Source: Legionella anisa (lineage in GTDB: Bacteria > Pseudomonadota > Gammaproteobacteria > Legionellales > Legionellaceae). Taken from it: a stretch of DNA of 35,616 nt. The stretch covers positions 82,448 through 118,063 of the forward strand of contig NZ_LNXS01000006.1 of NCBI RefSeq assembly GCF_001467525.1, written 5' to 3'. The notes under the pieces were generated by a model. That model ran no database searches. It saw only the letters and a list, made by a program, of their open reading frames with translations, and was not told the DNA's origin. Position 1 is the stretch's first letter. Every line of letters begins with the position of its first letter. Made by a program: the position numbers and the translations under genes. This document shows positions 25,839 through 34,470 of the stretch, piece by piece.

Positions 25839-26914
25839 GCTAACTTCGCCTGATTACGCCAAATTAGAAACATCCCAAAGCCAGCAATGATAAGATGTAC
25901 CCACCATAAACCTATCCATTGAGGAGTTTTTCCGGAAATCATGAAATCACGCGCAATAAATAATAAATTAGCATACACAATGTAAATAATGATTGCGGGT
26001 AATAACTTGGCGTATTTTCCTGATCGAGGATTAATACGACTCAAAGGTACAGCAACCAGGGTCAAAGTAAATACCATGAGCGGAACAGATAAACGCCATT
26101 GTAACTCAGCAGCTTTGGCAACGTTTTCATTATTATAAGGTAATAAACTGACTGTACTCATTGTACGAAGATCTTCAGATATTCTGATTACAGGATGCGG
26201 TAGGCGTGCTTTATATTGGCCAAATTCTGCGACTTGATAATCTGCTTGACCAGGAATCCCTTGGTATTCTTTTCCATTTTGCAGGATGATGTAGTCCTCT
26301 CCTGTTTTCGTGTCCGTTTCAGCAAAGGCTTGATCAGCCCATAATATGTCCCAGCGTGTTTGTTGATTTACAGAACTTTTTTTTGCCAGAAATACTTGCT
26401 CTGCCTTAGTGTGATCACGACTCATAGACTGGACATAAAATACTTCCTGACCGTCATTAATAGCATGGAAACGTCCAGGCATGATTGTTTGGACCAAAGT
26501 TTTTATCCCAGTAGTACGTAACAGTTTCGCTCGTTCGACATAAATTAAAGGGCTACCCCAAATCATTACTACAGCAACAACAATGGCCACCCCTGTCGCC
26601 ATAATGAAACTGTGTTTTAATAATTGATTTGGTCCATAACCACAAGCTCTTAATACCGTCATCTCACTTTCAGCATATAAACGGCCATATGCAAGCAACA
26701 TAGCAATATAAAAACCTAATGGAACCAGCAAGCTCAGTAAAGTGGGTAACTCCAATATCATTAACTTCATAATAATGACACCCGGAATACTCCCAGAAGC
26801 AGCCCTGTTGAGATATTGAATCAGTTGATTACTGAGAAAAATTAACACCAGTATGGAGGTTAGCGAAATCAGAGTGATAAACACTTCTTTAGCTAAATAA
26901 CGAAAAATGATCAC
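25835..26914 (-). CDS. lptF: LPS export permease LptF
   Basis: Partner of LptG in lipopolysaccharide extraction. From the GTG at 26914 the protein has 359 aa and starts IIFRYLAKEVFITL, the usual LptF N-terminus, with a G-rich ribosome site upstream; the in-frame ATG at 26941 would add nine residues and lacks a ribosome site. Features: LILELPTLLSLLVPLGFYIA-type second helix region, ESEMTVLRACGYGPNQLLK coupling helix, a periplasmic beta domain (LLRTTGIKTLVQTIMPGRF, then YVQSMS), and C-terminal LTLVAVPLSRINPRSGKYAK with IIIYIVYANLLFIARDFM. It is the first gene of lptF-lptG. Confidence 0.95.
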   Translation of the reverse strand: MIIFRYLAKEVFITLISLTSILVLIFLSNQLIQYLNRAASGSIPGVIIMKLMILELPTLLSLLVPLGFYIAMLLAYGRLYAESEMTVLRACGYGPNQLLKHSFIMATGVAIVVAVVMIWGSPLIYVERAKLLRTTGIKTLVQTIMPGRFHAINDGQEVFYVQSMSRDHTKAEQVFLAKKSSVNQQTRWDILWADQAFAETDTKTGEDYIILQNGKEYQGIPGQADYQVAEFGQYKARLPHPVIRISEDLRTMSTVSLLPYNNENVAKAAELQWRLSVPLMVFTLTLVAVPLSRINPRSGKYAKLLPAIIIYIVYANLLFIARDFMISGKTPQWIGLWWVHLIIAGFGMFLIWRNQAKLA

Positions 26915-27165
26915 CCAATGCCCCCATTTTAGTAACCTCATTCATAGAATCATTCTCATCTTGGGCATTGTATCCTCTTGTGTAAAACTAAAAAAGCCCT
27001 TTCTACCCGCACTTAGAAACACCATTCGTTGGATTATTTGGTTCAAATTCAATTAATTGATAATAAATTTATATGGTTTTTGCATGATTTCATGGATGAA
27101 ATCAACGGTAAAAAGGTTGCCTCTGCCAAGGAACGGTCCTATCTGGCGCACCTAAAATGTAAATA

Positions 27166-27203
27166 AAAAAGCAGTTCAGACTTAAGTACTTGAACTGCTT
27201 TTT
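27166..27203. terminator. Bidirectional terminator after the phasin gene
   Basis: AAAAAGCAGTTCA pairs perfectly with TGAACTGCTTTTT across a 12-nt loop. It lies 16 bp beyond the phasin stop on the minus strand and ends in a T-run on both strands. The rest of the 26942-27165 gap holds a small palindrome (GATTTCATGGATGAAATC at about 27088-27105) and nothing else I can name. Confidence 0.9.
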
Positions 27204-27219
27204 AGAAAAGATATTTAAA

Positions 27220-27510
27220 TTAATGCTTTACTTCAGACGCTTTTTTAGCTTCGTGAACAAACCCTAACATTGCCTTCTCAATAATTTGAAAAGATTTTTG
27301 CATGTAATCTAAAGCTTTGTGACCATTTTCAACAGCTAGACTAATTTGCTTCTCCAATAGTTCTTCAGGCTTTTTGATACCCGCAATTTCTTCGGGTTTG
27401 AGGTATTGCATACCCTGCAAAGTTTTCACATTCAATTCAGCTATGGCTTGAAAAGGCTCTTGAAGTTTTTTAGCCATTTCAGTCCATCTTTCAAAATTTT
27501 GTTGGGCCAT
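27220..27510 (-). CDS. Phasin-family protein
   Basis: Phasins coat polyhydroxyalkanoate granules. About 96 aa from the ATG at 27510, chosen because AGGAGAG lies 6 nt upstream; an earlier in-frame ATG at 27537 sits in the predicted operator. The protein is helical and amphipathic, typical of the family: QQNFERWTEMAKKLQEPF, AIAELNVKTLQGMQYLKPEE, EKQISLAVENGHKALDYMQ. It is shorter than many phasins but like those of Legionella relatives. It is preceded by a promoter flanked by two copies of a PhaR-like site and lies next to phaR on the same strand, 157 bp away. Confidence 0.85.
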   Translation of the reverse strand: MAQQNFERWTEMAKKLQEPFQAIAELNVKTLQGMQYLKPEEIAGIKKPEELLEKQISLAVENGHKALDYMQKSFQIIEKAMLGFVHEAKKASEVKH

Positions 27511-27523
27511 GATACTCTCCTCT

Positions 27524-27536
27524 ATGTTGCATTGCA
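27524..27536 (-). promoter_or_regulatory. PhaR-like operator, proximal copy
   Basis: On the minus strand this reads TGCAATGCAACAT, with the palindromic core TGCAATGCA. It lies at or just after the predicted start of phasin transcription. An identical sequence in the opposite orientation is at 27594-27606. TGCA-rich half-sites are known for PhaR proteins of other proteobacteria. Confidence 0.55.
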
Positions 27537-27543
27537 CAATATA

Positions 27544-27573
27544 ATATTAGTATATAGAGAACAAATTTGTCAA
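27544..27573 (-). promoter_or_regulatory. Phasin promoter
   Basis: TTGACA (minus strand, 27568-27573), 18-bp spacer, TAATAT (27544-27549). It sits exactly between the two PhaR-like sites, so repressor binding could block it. Confidence 0.55.
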
Positions 27574-27593
27574 TGGGTTAGAAAATTTTTTTT

Positions 27594-27606
27594 TGCAATG
27601 CAACAT
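27594..27606 (+). promoter_or_regulatory. PhaR-like operator, distal copy
   Basis: TGCAATGCAACAT, the exact inverted copy of 27524-27536, centred 70 bp away (about seven helical turns) and about 20 bp upstream of the -35 box. Confidence 0.55.
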
Positions 27607-27667
27607 AAAAAATAATCTTTAAATCACTTATGATCCGTTGCTTTAAAACTCATTCCACTCCAGCCAG

Positions 27668-28066
27668 TTAACCTTTAAATAAACTCTGCCATTGTTGCAT
27701 CATTTTTTGCATTTGCTCATTCCAGGTTTCAGTTGCCTGACGATAAGGATTATTTTGTAGCGGTTTTTCCATCACTTGAAACATCTGCTCCATCATCTGT
27801 TTTAACGAAGCATGCATTGGATGATTCGCTAGAGAAATGATTTGCCGCAAAATATCTGAAGATAAAAATTGAGTTGAACCTGCCTCCATTTCCACAATAA
27901 TTTGTAGCAAGATGGCATTGGTTAAGTCTTTCTCAGTTAATGAGTCTTCTACTTTAAATTGCACACCATCTACTACATAACGCTGCAATTCTTCAAGGGT
28001 AATATACTGACTTGTCTCAGTATCATAGAGTCGGCGATTTTTGTATTTTTTTATTAATCGAGTCAT
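27668..28066 (-). CDS. phaR: PhaR, polyhydroxyalkanoate synthesis repressor
   Basis: A 132-aa regulator that binds both DNA and PHA granules and releases phasin genes when polymer accumulates. The N-terminal DNA-binding/accumulation domain has the hallmark IKKYKNRRLYDTETSQYITL and LEELQRYVVDGVQFKVED. Then come DLTNAILLQIIVEMEAGST and a glutamine/methionine-rich C-terminus (QMMEQMFQVMEKPLQNN; WNEQMQKMMQQWQSLF) that should be amphipathic. The assignment is firm; the target sites in this window are inferred from sequence symmetry. Confidence 0.95.
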   Translation of the reverse strand: MTRLIKKYKNRRLYDTETSQYITLEELQRYVVDGVQFKVEDSLTEKDLTNAILLQIIVEMEAGSTQFLSSDILRQIISLANHPMHASLKQMMEQMFQVMEKPLQNNPYRQATETWNEQMQKMMQQWQSLFKG

Positions 28067-28174
28067 AGTTTTCTCTTAATATTTAGGTGATTTTGCTTTG
28101 TTAAAAATTTCACCTTTTTCCTCTTCCTAAACAGAAGAGGATGATCTTTAAATTAAATGAAGAATGCAATCTTA

Positions 28175-28921
28175 TTAATACATATGGAGACCGCCGTTCA
28201 CACTAAGATTAGCTCCGGTAATATATCGACTTTTCTCACTAATCAAAAACTCTACAGCCCAAGCAATCTCTCGAGTCTGAGCTAAACGCTTTGCAGGAAT
28301 TTGGGCAATAATCCCTTCCAGGATATCAGGTCTAATACCTTTCATTAATCGAGTATCCACATAGCCAGGAGAAAGGCTGTTCACAGTGATGTTTTTACTC
28401 ATTAATTCTTGTGCCAAACTTTTGGTAAAACCATAAACACCTGCTTTTGAAGCGGCGTAATTGGCTTGCGAAAATTGACCTTTTTGCGCATTCACCGAAG
28501 AAATATTGACGATTCGTCCTGATTCGTGTTCTCTCATGTTTTCAACTACATGACGGGTTACATTAAACATGCCATCAAGATTAACAGTTAATACTTCATC
28601 CCATTGCTGTTTGGTCATTTTTGTAAATACAGCATCTCGAGTAATACCCGCATTATTAATGAGCACATCAATATTACCGTATTCTTCAATAATGGAAGCA
28701 ATAACCTTTCCGCATTGCTCATAATCAGTTACATCCATATGACGAAAATAGATATTCTTACATCCTTCATCCATTAACTCTTTTTTCCATGCTTTCCCTT
28801 CCTCTTCAGAAATTAAATCAAGAGAAAAAACATGTTTGTAAGAAGAGTTCAACTCCTTTGCAATTGCTGTACCTATATCTCCGGTACCTCCAGTGATCAA
28901 TACAATATTATTATGTTGCAT
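28175..28921 (-). CDS. Acetoacetyl-CoA reductase-like SDR (PhaB), copy 1
   Basis: A short-chain dehydrogenase of 248 aa, most like the NADPH-dependent acetoacetyl-CoA reductase of polyhydroxybutyrate synthesis. Cofactor loop LITGGTGDIGTAIAKEL, LINNAGITRD, the catalytic Ser in NISSVNAQKGQFSQ, Tyr and Lys in NYAASKAGVYGFTKSL, and SPGYVDTRLMKGI. GQFGQ/GQFSQ-type sequence before the catalytic Tyr is characteristic of PhaB. Copy 2 (29013-29753) lies 91 bp upstream on the same strand; the two look like diverged tandem paralogues. phaA and phaC are not in the window. 3-ketoacyl-ACP reductase (FabG) activity is an alternative. Confidence 0.88.
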   Translation of the reverse strand: MQHNNIVLITGGTGDIGTAIAKELNSSYKHVFSLDLISEEEGKAWKKELMDEGCKNIYFRHMDVTDYEQCGKVIASIIEEYGNIDVLINNAGITRDAVFTKMTKQQWDEVLTVNLDGMFNVTRHVVENMREHESGRIVNISSVNAQKGQFSQANYAASKAGVYGFTKSLAQELMSKNITVNSLSPGYVDTRLMKGIRPDILEGIIAQIPAKRLAQTREIAWAVEFLISEKSRYITGANLSVNGGLHMY

Positions 28922-29012
28922 ATGGTTCTCTATGAGTTAGGATTTTGCGAAAATTAATGATGAAAAGACGGTAATGCCCTGGATTATCAATCAAATCTAG
29001 AGCAGCTTAATT

Positions 29013-29753
29013 TTACATATACTGTCCGCCATTAATATCCAAGTTTGCACCGGTAATAAACCCACTATCAGGGGATGCTAAAAAAGCAATCGCATCCGCT
29101 ATTTCTTTTGGATTTCCCAAGCGACCAACAGGAATACTTGCGATGATTGATTTGAGTACCTCTTCTTTTAAAGAAGTAAGCATTGGAGTTTCTACATAAC
29201 CAGGAGAAACTGTATTCACCGTTATACCTTTATTTGCCACTTCTAAAGCCAGGCTTTTGGTGAACCCATACAATGCGGATTTAGTTGAAGCATAGTTACA
29301 TTGACCAAATTGGCCTTTTCGTCCATTAATTGAGGAAATACTTATGATGCGGCCAAAACCCTTATCGATCATAATTGGGATTACATTGCGGGTCATATTA
29401 AATACGCTGGTCAAATTAGCATCAATAACATCTTGCCATTGATCTGGAGACATTTTTCGTAAACTGCAATCTTGAGTGATACCTGCATTATTAATCAGTA
29501 CATCAACACTACCATAGCGCTCCATGACTAAAGCCACTATTTTTTCACAATCAGCAAATTGTGCGATATCACCATAAACGATATCAATATCGTAACCAAG
29601 CTTTTTTTGCTCTTCTTGCCATTGCTTCGCTTCTTCATGTTTTCCATGTTTGAAATAACACGCGACAACCTGAAAATCGGCAGCTAAACGTTGACAAATG
29701 GCTGTACCTATACCACCAGTTCCACCAGTAACTATTGCTACACCTTTCATCAT
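29013..29753 (-). CDS. Acetoacetyl-CoA reductase-like SDR (PhaB), copy 2
   Basis: About 246 aa from the ATG at 29753, which has GGGAG 6 nt upstream; an open frame to 29798 is unlikely to be used. Motifs: VAIVTGGTGGIGTAICQRL, VLINNAGITQDCSLRKMS, SISSINGRKGQFGQCNYAST with catalytic Ser and Tyr, KSALYGFTKSLALEVANKG and TVSPGYVETPMLTSL. The GRKGQFGQ-NY sequence matches classical PhaB better than copy 1. A promoter-like TTGTTT, 16 bp, TATAGT lies upstream on the minus strand (about 29780-29810). Likely NADPH-dependent reduction of acetoacetyl-CoA to (R)-3-hydroxybutyryl-CoA. Confidence 0.9.
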   Translation of the reverse strand: MMKGVAIVTGGTGGIGTAICQRLAADFQVVACYFKHGKHEEAKQWQEEQKKLGYDIDIVYGDIAQFADCEKIVALVMERYGSVDVLINNAGITQDCSLRKMSPDQWQDVIDANLTSVFNMTRNVIPIMIDKGFGRIISISSINGRKGQFGQCNYASTKSALYGFTKSLALEVANKGITVNTVSPGYVETPMLTSLKEEVLKSIIASIPVGRLGNPKEIADAIAFLASPDSGFITGANLDINGGQYM

Positions 29754-29828
29754 AACCAACTCCCTGTTATTGCGATAATAAAATACTACTATAGACAATC
29801 GAAACTAAAAAACAAATAAAACGATTAC

Positions 29829-29869
29829 TTCTCACCTGTTCTCTCCTCTATGAGACAACATGGTGAGAA
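29829..29869 (-). terminator. Hairpin between desaturase and phaB copy 2
   Basis: TTCTCACC (29829-29836) pairs with GGTGAGAA (29862-29869), with a further inner TTGTCTC/GAGAGAA pairing. It lies 13 bp past the desaturase stop. The U-run is poor on the minus strand, so it may be a weak terminator or processing hairpin. Confidence 0.5.
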
Positions 29870-29882
29870 ATTTCAAAAAGAA

Positions 29883-31064
29883 TTACCTATATACAGGAAC
29901 ATATCCTTTTAGCTGTTGGGCAAATTGCATCAAGACTTCAAGACCAGACTCTTCTGCTTGCCTGCACCATTGCTGTAATGCTTCGATTAACTCTTTCTGG
30001 GTAGCGGCTGTTTTTAACCAAATATTTTGTAGCGATTGCTTGTATGCATATACGATGCGCAATTGTTCGCGTGCTTCCAACAGATGAGATAAACGCATTC
30101 TAGCTCTTGTATTCAACAAACAATTTTCACGTCTCAATAAGCTTCCAGCACGCGCAAAAAGTTTTTTTTCCTCTTTATTTTCAATATGGTTATGCTTTTC
30201 TTGCTTGAGTATGGGTCTAATCACGCTTTTATAGTAGTTCGACATAACCTGAAAACGATTCGCAATAACTGCTTTCACCGTATCCAAATCTACTTGCAGC
30301 TTTCCTTTTTCCATCGCCAGTTTTGGAGGTAATTTTTTTACTTTGACAAGGCCTAAAAAGGAAAGAATTCGAATGTACATCCAACCCATATCAAACTCCC
30401 ACCATTTAATGGAAAACTTGGCTGAAGAAGCAAAAGTATGATGGTTGTTATGTAATTCTTCACCCCCTATCCAAAAGCCCCAGGGGATAATATTTCGTGC
30501 AGCATCCGGACATTCAAAATTTCGATAGCCCCAATGGTGGCCAATTCCATTAACTACACCGGCAGCATGAAATGGTATCCACATCATTTGAATTGCCCAA
30601 ATCGTGATTCCAGGAACTCCAAATAGGAATAAGTCGAGAAACAACATGAGAAAAATTCCCTTGGCAGAATGGGGAGAATAAACTTTTCGCTCCAGCCAAT
30701 CTGTAGGAGTACCATGAGAGTATTTAGCGACCATTTCTTTATCTTTACGGGCTACTTTGTAGAGCTCAGCTCCCTCCCAAAATACTTTTTTAATACCAAA
30801 CACTACAGGGCTATGCGGATCCCCTTCAACATCTGCTGATGCGTGATGTTTTCGATGAATAGCCACCCAATCTGCAGTAACCATCCCGGTAGTTAGCCAC
30901 AGCCAAAGCCGGAAAAAATGACTAATAATCGGATGCATAGTCAACGCTCGATGCGTTTGGTGGCGATGAAGATATAATGTTACTGCGGCGATAGTAATTT
31001 GCGTCAAAATCAATGTTGCAACCACATATCCCCAAAAAGACAGGTTTAAATAGCCAAAAACCAT
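29883..31064 (-). CDS. Acyl desaturase (DesA/delta-9-type) with C-terminal extension
   Basis: A membrane-bound di-iron fatty-acyl desaturase of 393 aa. Histidine boxes: HRHQTH (33-38), HRKHH (70-74) and EELHNNHH (202-209), plus NGIGHHWGYR (172-181). Membrane helices lie at about 9-30, 45-65, 137-150 and 152-172. It introduces a double bond into saturated acyl chains and adjusts membrane fluidity. Residues from about 250 onward form a hydrophilic helical extension ending WCRQAEESGLEVLMQFAQQL, which closely resembles the C-terminal end of ISL3-type transposases; long DesB-type desaturases of other gammaproteobacteria are of similar length. The gene precedes phaB on the same strand, with a hairpin between. 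Confidence 0.92.
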   Translation of the reverse strand: MVFGYLNLSFWGYVVATLILTQITIAAVTLYLHRHQTHRALTMHPIISHFFRLWLWLTTGMVTADWVAIHRKHHASADVEGDPHSPVVFGIKKVFWEGAELYKVARKDKEMVAKYSHGTPTDWLERKVYSPHSAKGIFLMLFLDLFLFGVPGITIWAIQMMWIPFHAAGVVNGIGHHWGYRNFECPDAARNIIPWGFWIGGEELHNNHHTFASSAKFSIKWWEFDMGWMYIRILSFLGLVKVKKLPPKLAMEKGKLQVDLDTVKAVIANRFQVMSNYYKSVIRPILKQEKHNHIENKEEKKLFARAGSLLRRENCLLNTRARMRLSHLLEAREQLRIVYAYKQSLQNIWLKTAATQKELIEALQQWCRQAEESGLEVLMQFAQQLKGYVPVYR

Positions 31065-31248
31065 AATAGCTCCACTTCAAATGCAAAAATGCAAATTAAG
31101 AAAAAACTCATCCATTAGCTAGGTACTCAATGTAAGAATTTAAAATAATCCTTATATCATACTAAGGATAACACAATTTTACTCTTTACGTTGCAACATT
31201 TCATTATGTAGCCGATAATTAATAAATAATAAGATAGGAAATTATGTT

Positions 31249-31500
31249 ATGAACGAAAAATCTCCTTTAGGAAAAATTCTTGAAAATTTGGTGCCTTTCC
31301 TGGTAGCAGGGGTTGCTATTGCACTATTTTTTGGTCTGTTATTTATGTTCTCGTATGTTTTGGTTTGGGGGCTTCTCATAGGAGGAATCCTTTGGTTGGT
31401 TGCAACAATAAAACAATATTTGTTCCCAAGTAAATCGACTAAAACAGAAGAGATTAATAAAAGTCAGGGTAGAATCATTGAACATGACGATAAAAAATAA
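31249..31500 (+). CDS. Small membrane protein, 83 aa
   Basis: Not recognised by name. MNEKSPLGKILENLVPFL is followed by two close hydrophobic segments (about 17-37 and 39-60: AGVAIALFFGLLFMFSYVLV, GLLIGGILWLVATI) and a charged tail (STKTEEINKSQGRIIEHDDKK). AGGA lies 11 nt before the ATG; another ATG five bases earlier runs straight into a stop. Its stop overlaps the mutM start by one base (TAATG), so the two are translated together. Confidence 0.75.
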   Translation: MNEKSPLGKILENLVPFLVAGVAIALFFGLLFMFSYVLVWGLLIGGILWLVATIKQYLFPSKSTKTEEINKSQGRIIEHDDKK

Positions 31501-32327
31501 TGCCCGAATTACCTGAAGTTGAAACGACAAAAGAAGGAATTAAATCCCATCTGGAAGGCCAGATAATTAAAGAAATTCTTGTACGCAATTCGAAACTCCG
31601 CATCCCGGTTCCCGACAACTTGGATCAATTGTGTGTCGGCAAAAAAATAATTGCTGTTTCTCGTAGGGCAAAGTACATTCTAATCCAGCTCACAGAAGGA
31701 TATCTTTTAATTCATCTGGGAATGTCAGGTCACCTGCGTATCATATCGGGTAAAAGTAAGCCAGAAAAACATGATCACATCCTCTTAACAATGACAAACG
31801 AGTTCGTGCTCCGATTCTGTGACCCCAGGCGTTTTGGTTTATTTCTGTACATTAATGAAAACCCTTACCAACACCAATTACTTCGCCATTTAGGTCCTGA
31901 ACCTCTTTGTGAGGAATTTAATGGTGATTACCTCTTTCAAAAAGTTCAAAATAAGAATAAACCGATTAAATCATTGATTATGGATGGTGAAATTGTGGTG
32001 GGTGTTGGAAATATTTATGCTACAGAAAGTCTTTTTCTAGCGAACATTCACCCTAATACCCCAGCAAAAATGCTTTCAGAAGAAGCGTGTTATACACTTG
32101 CGAAACAGATTAAAGAGGTACTCAAACAGGCTATATTATGTGGTGGCACTACCCTACGTGATTTTTATGCTTTTGATGGCAAACCAGGATATTTTAGCAT
32201 ATCGCTTAAAGTATATGGTCGAAAAAATCAACCATGCTTGCTCTGTCAACATCCTATTGAATCCGTTGTCATTTCTGGGCGGAATTCCTTTTTTTGTCCC
32301 CAATGCCAAAATGAAACATCCACTTAA
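31500..32327 (+). CDS. mutM: Formamidopyrimidine-DNA glycosylase MutM (Fpg)
   Basis: Base-excision repair glycosylase/AP lyase for oxidised purines such as 8-oxoguanine. 275 aa, standard length. The catalytic N-terminus PELPEVETTKEGI is intact after removal of Met. LLIHLGMSGHLRI and CDPRRFGLFLY are typical. The helix-two-turn-helix has IKSLIMDGEIVVGVGNIYA (a D-G-E in place of the more usual D-Q). GGTTLRDF follows, and the C-terminal zinc finger has CLLC and CPQC. Translationally coupled to the small membrane protein upstream. Confidence 0.97.
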   Translation: MPELPEVETTKEGIKSHLEGQIIKEILVRNSKLRIPVPDNLDQLCVGKKIIAVSRRAKYILIQLTEGYLLIHLGMSGHLRIISGKSKPEKHDHILLTMTNEFVLRFCDPRRFGLFLYINENPYQHQLLRHLGPEPLCEEFNGDYLFQKVQNKNKPIKSLIMDGEIVVGVGNIYATESLFLANIHPNTPAKMLSEEACYTLAKQIKEVLKQAILCGGTTLRDFYAFDGKPGYFSISLKVYGRKNQPCLLCQHPIESVVISGRNSFFCPQCQNETST

Positions 32328-32407
32328 GTTTGTCCATTCTATAACTCAATTGCCCAATACTTGATTTTAAATTACCATATAATCGCCTAATTTTACTGGG
32401 ATTTTTT

Positions 32408-34441
32408 ATGTTACGTTTAAGATTAGCACGACATATCGCTGAACACTATCAAGAAAAAGGAGCAGTGCATCTTCCAGACTTTCTTATTTACGATTTTGAT
32501 AAAGATGAATATCAAATGTTTTGGCGAGAAATTGCTTCATGTCCCAGGCAAAGACTCTACACGGATGGAATCGATGTTTTTCAGGTCAGTTGGTTTCGTA
32601 CCCTTTTTGAATCATTTAAAGGCTGGTTAGGTTTTGAGAATCATTGCCACTCTGATCGCATTGAAATGACCTTAGGTAAAATTGCCTATGCAGGCTACCT
32701 AAAAGGTTTTAAATCTAAAGAATTGAGTAAAAGCAGCGATGGATTTCCAATTTCCACGAACTTTATACGTTTAGTCAATTTACCAAGAACAAATCAAACT
32801 TCTAATGAGCTCCAGCAATTATTAGTCAGTTATTTCATTACTCATTCACCTGCCTTTCCCGAACTCAATGAATTCATTCGGAGGAACTACTCTTTTGGTC
32901 AAGCCTTTATACAAGAATCTCTGGCTTATTTGCTACCTTCCATCGATCCCCAGGACAGTGAAACAATTGCTGTTGCAATTCGCCAAATTAAATACTACAA
33001 CCACCCCGTCAGCACAATAGATTGTTTTAAATCCAGTCCCTTTGCCGAAGCCTATGCACAATTTCTGGCTTCACAACACCAATTTTATGAAGCATTGGAA
33101 TGGTCTTCAGAGGTCAAAAAAAAATTTAGGGAAGAATTCATTGATTTTTACTTAACCCAAGAAGAAGCTGACCCTCAAGCATTAATAAATGCAGTGGAAC
33201 TTATTGGTGCATTATTCTTATCAACGAATAAAGAAGATCAACAAAAAGCAGTTGATTATATAAAAAACAATTTTAGTTATGAAGAGCAAACGGTTTACTT
33301 AATATCATATCCTGAATTACGTACTCAAATAGCCAAAAGTTATTTAGAGGATGCTAAAAAAGAAAAACTCAAATGGAGAATAACTCAACTATTCACTGGC
33401 AATCAAACCCTCGAGTATTTAGCTCAGGCAGTCCGACTTGAACCCAAAATTTTGGAACAAGACAACTCCATGCACGACATTATGATGAGAGACGAGTGGA
33501 CTCTATATCAATTTGACCTCGCTATGGAAAATCATCGTTTTCAGGACGCTGATGTTTTATATACAAACAGTCAAAACCTCAAATTTAATAAGTCTAATCT
33601 TAGACTCTTACGCGAATATTATTTTACCCAATTTGAGACAAATACATCGCAGATAAAAGAAGCATTACTGTATAAAAAGACAAAAGAAGCAATGCAGAGG
33701 GCTGAAGAACAAATAGAGCTGGCTAAAAAAATAGTGAGCATTCAGCCGCACGATTCTCTACTCAGGGGAGCTACTTTGAGTTATGCGACCACGCTTTTGG
33801 CGATTGATGAATTAGAACACCCTGTGAAAGAATCCGATCGAACCCAATTAAGCAAAGCGCAACAACGACTCGGTGAATACCTATTTCTCAATAACAACAC
33901 GACATTAATGGAAGTCTATAATAAATTATTGTTACGAAAAATTGATTGTCTGATTGCACGACTTGGCGTGCCCATAGATTTTAACGATTACTTAAAAACT
34001 CGAGTTGATTTCGTTAAAGTGCATATAGAGGAAATCGAGGAGTTGAAGAAGGAGCTAAAAACTTTTATTACCGTTAATGAGTCAAAATCAAAAGAAATGC
34101 GTCAAATCCTCGCAAAAATTTATTATTTACTTGCCGATACCCTTGTTTATTTTGAAGAGAAAAAACAAGAATCCATTCCCTACTTTAAAAAAGCGAAGGA
34201 ACTCATGCCCGAAAATCTTTATTATAATTTGCGGTATTTTGAAATCATTGAAGATGAAAGAAGGCATGGGATAAGAGAAAAAATAGGCGCTATTGGTCAT
34301 TTACATGGAACTCGATATCGCAATTACATGGAGGAACGTTGGGGTGAGAATAAAATTATGTCGAATGGTTTTGATATTCATGCGGTCCTCCCAGATGACT
34401 CATTCATTAATACTCTAGGCAGAGCAGTAGGTTTTTTTTAA
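32408..34441 (+). CDS. Large helical repeat protein, 677 aa, unknown function
   Basis: No family recognised. It begins LRLRLARHIAEHYQEKGAV with no signal peptide or membrane helix. The body is almost wholly helical with TPR/Sel1-like texture: paired helices of about 34-40 residues with A-Y-A and L-Y patterns (FAEAYAQFLASQHQFYEALE; YLAQAVRLEPKILEQDN; MQRAEEQIELAKKIVSIQP; SIPYFKKAKELMPENLYYN). The last two segments look most like true TPRs (LA..Y..LADTL.YFEEKK...IPYFKKAKELMPE). The C-terminus (GHLHGTRYRNYMEERWGE then HAVLPDDSFINTLG) is less helical. AT-rich. TPR-like proteins include both scaffold proteins and Legionella effectors, and nothing here decides. plsC begins 29 bp after its stop, so the two may be co-transcribed. 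Confidence 0.7.
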   Translation: MLRLRLARHIAEHYQEKGAVHLPDFLIYDFDKDEYQMFWREIASCPRQRLYTDGIDVFQVSWFRTLFESFKGWLGFENHCHSDRIEMTLGKIAYAGYLKGFKSKELSKSSDGFPISTNFIRLVNLPRTNQTSNELQQLLVSYFITHSPAFPELNEFIRRNYSFGQAFIQESLAYLLPSIDPQDSETIAVAIRQIKYYNHPVSTIDCFKSSPFAEAYAQFLASQHQFYEALEWSSEVKKKFREEFIDFYLTQEEADPQALINAVELIGALFLSTNKEDQQKAVDYIKNNFSYEEQTVYLISYPELRTQIAKSYLEDAKKEKLKWRITQLFTGNQTLEYLAQAVRLEPKILEQDNSMHDIMMRDEWTLYQFDLAMENHRFQDADVLYTNSQNLKFNKSNLRLLREYYFTQFETNTSQIKEALLYKKTKEAMQRAEEQIELAKKIVSIQPHDSLLRGATLSYATTLLAIDELEHPVKESDRTQLSKAQQRLGEYLFLNNNTTLMEVYNKLLLRKIDCLIARLGVPIDFNDYLKTRVDFVKVHIEEIEELKKELKTFITVNESKSKEMRQILAKIYYLLADTLVYFEEKKQESIPYFKKAKELMPENLYYNLRYFEIIEDERRHGIREKIGAIGHLHGTRYRNYMEERWGENKIMSNGFDIHAVLPDDSFINTLGRAVGFF

Positions 34442-34470
34442 ATTAATTGTGTTTCGATAGGGTAGAGTCT

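Noticed and set aside
28085..28141. Terminator between phaB copy 1 and phaR
   Set aside because: Small hairpins exist (AGGTGA/TCACCT and TCCTCTT/AAGAGGA), but the T-run lies on the plus strand while all nearby genes are on the minus strand.
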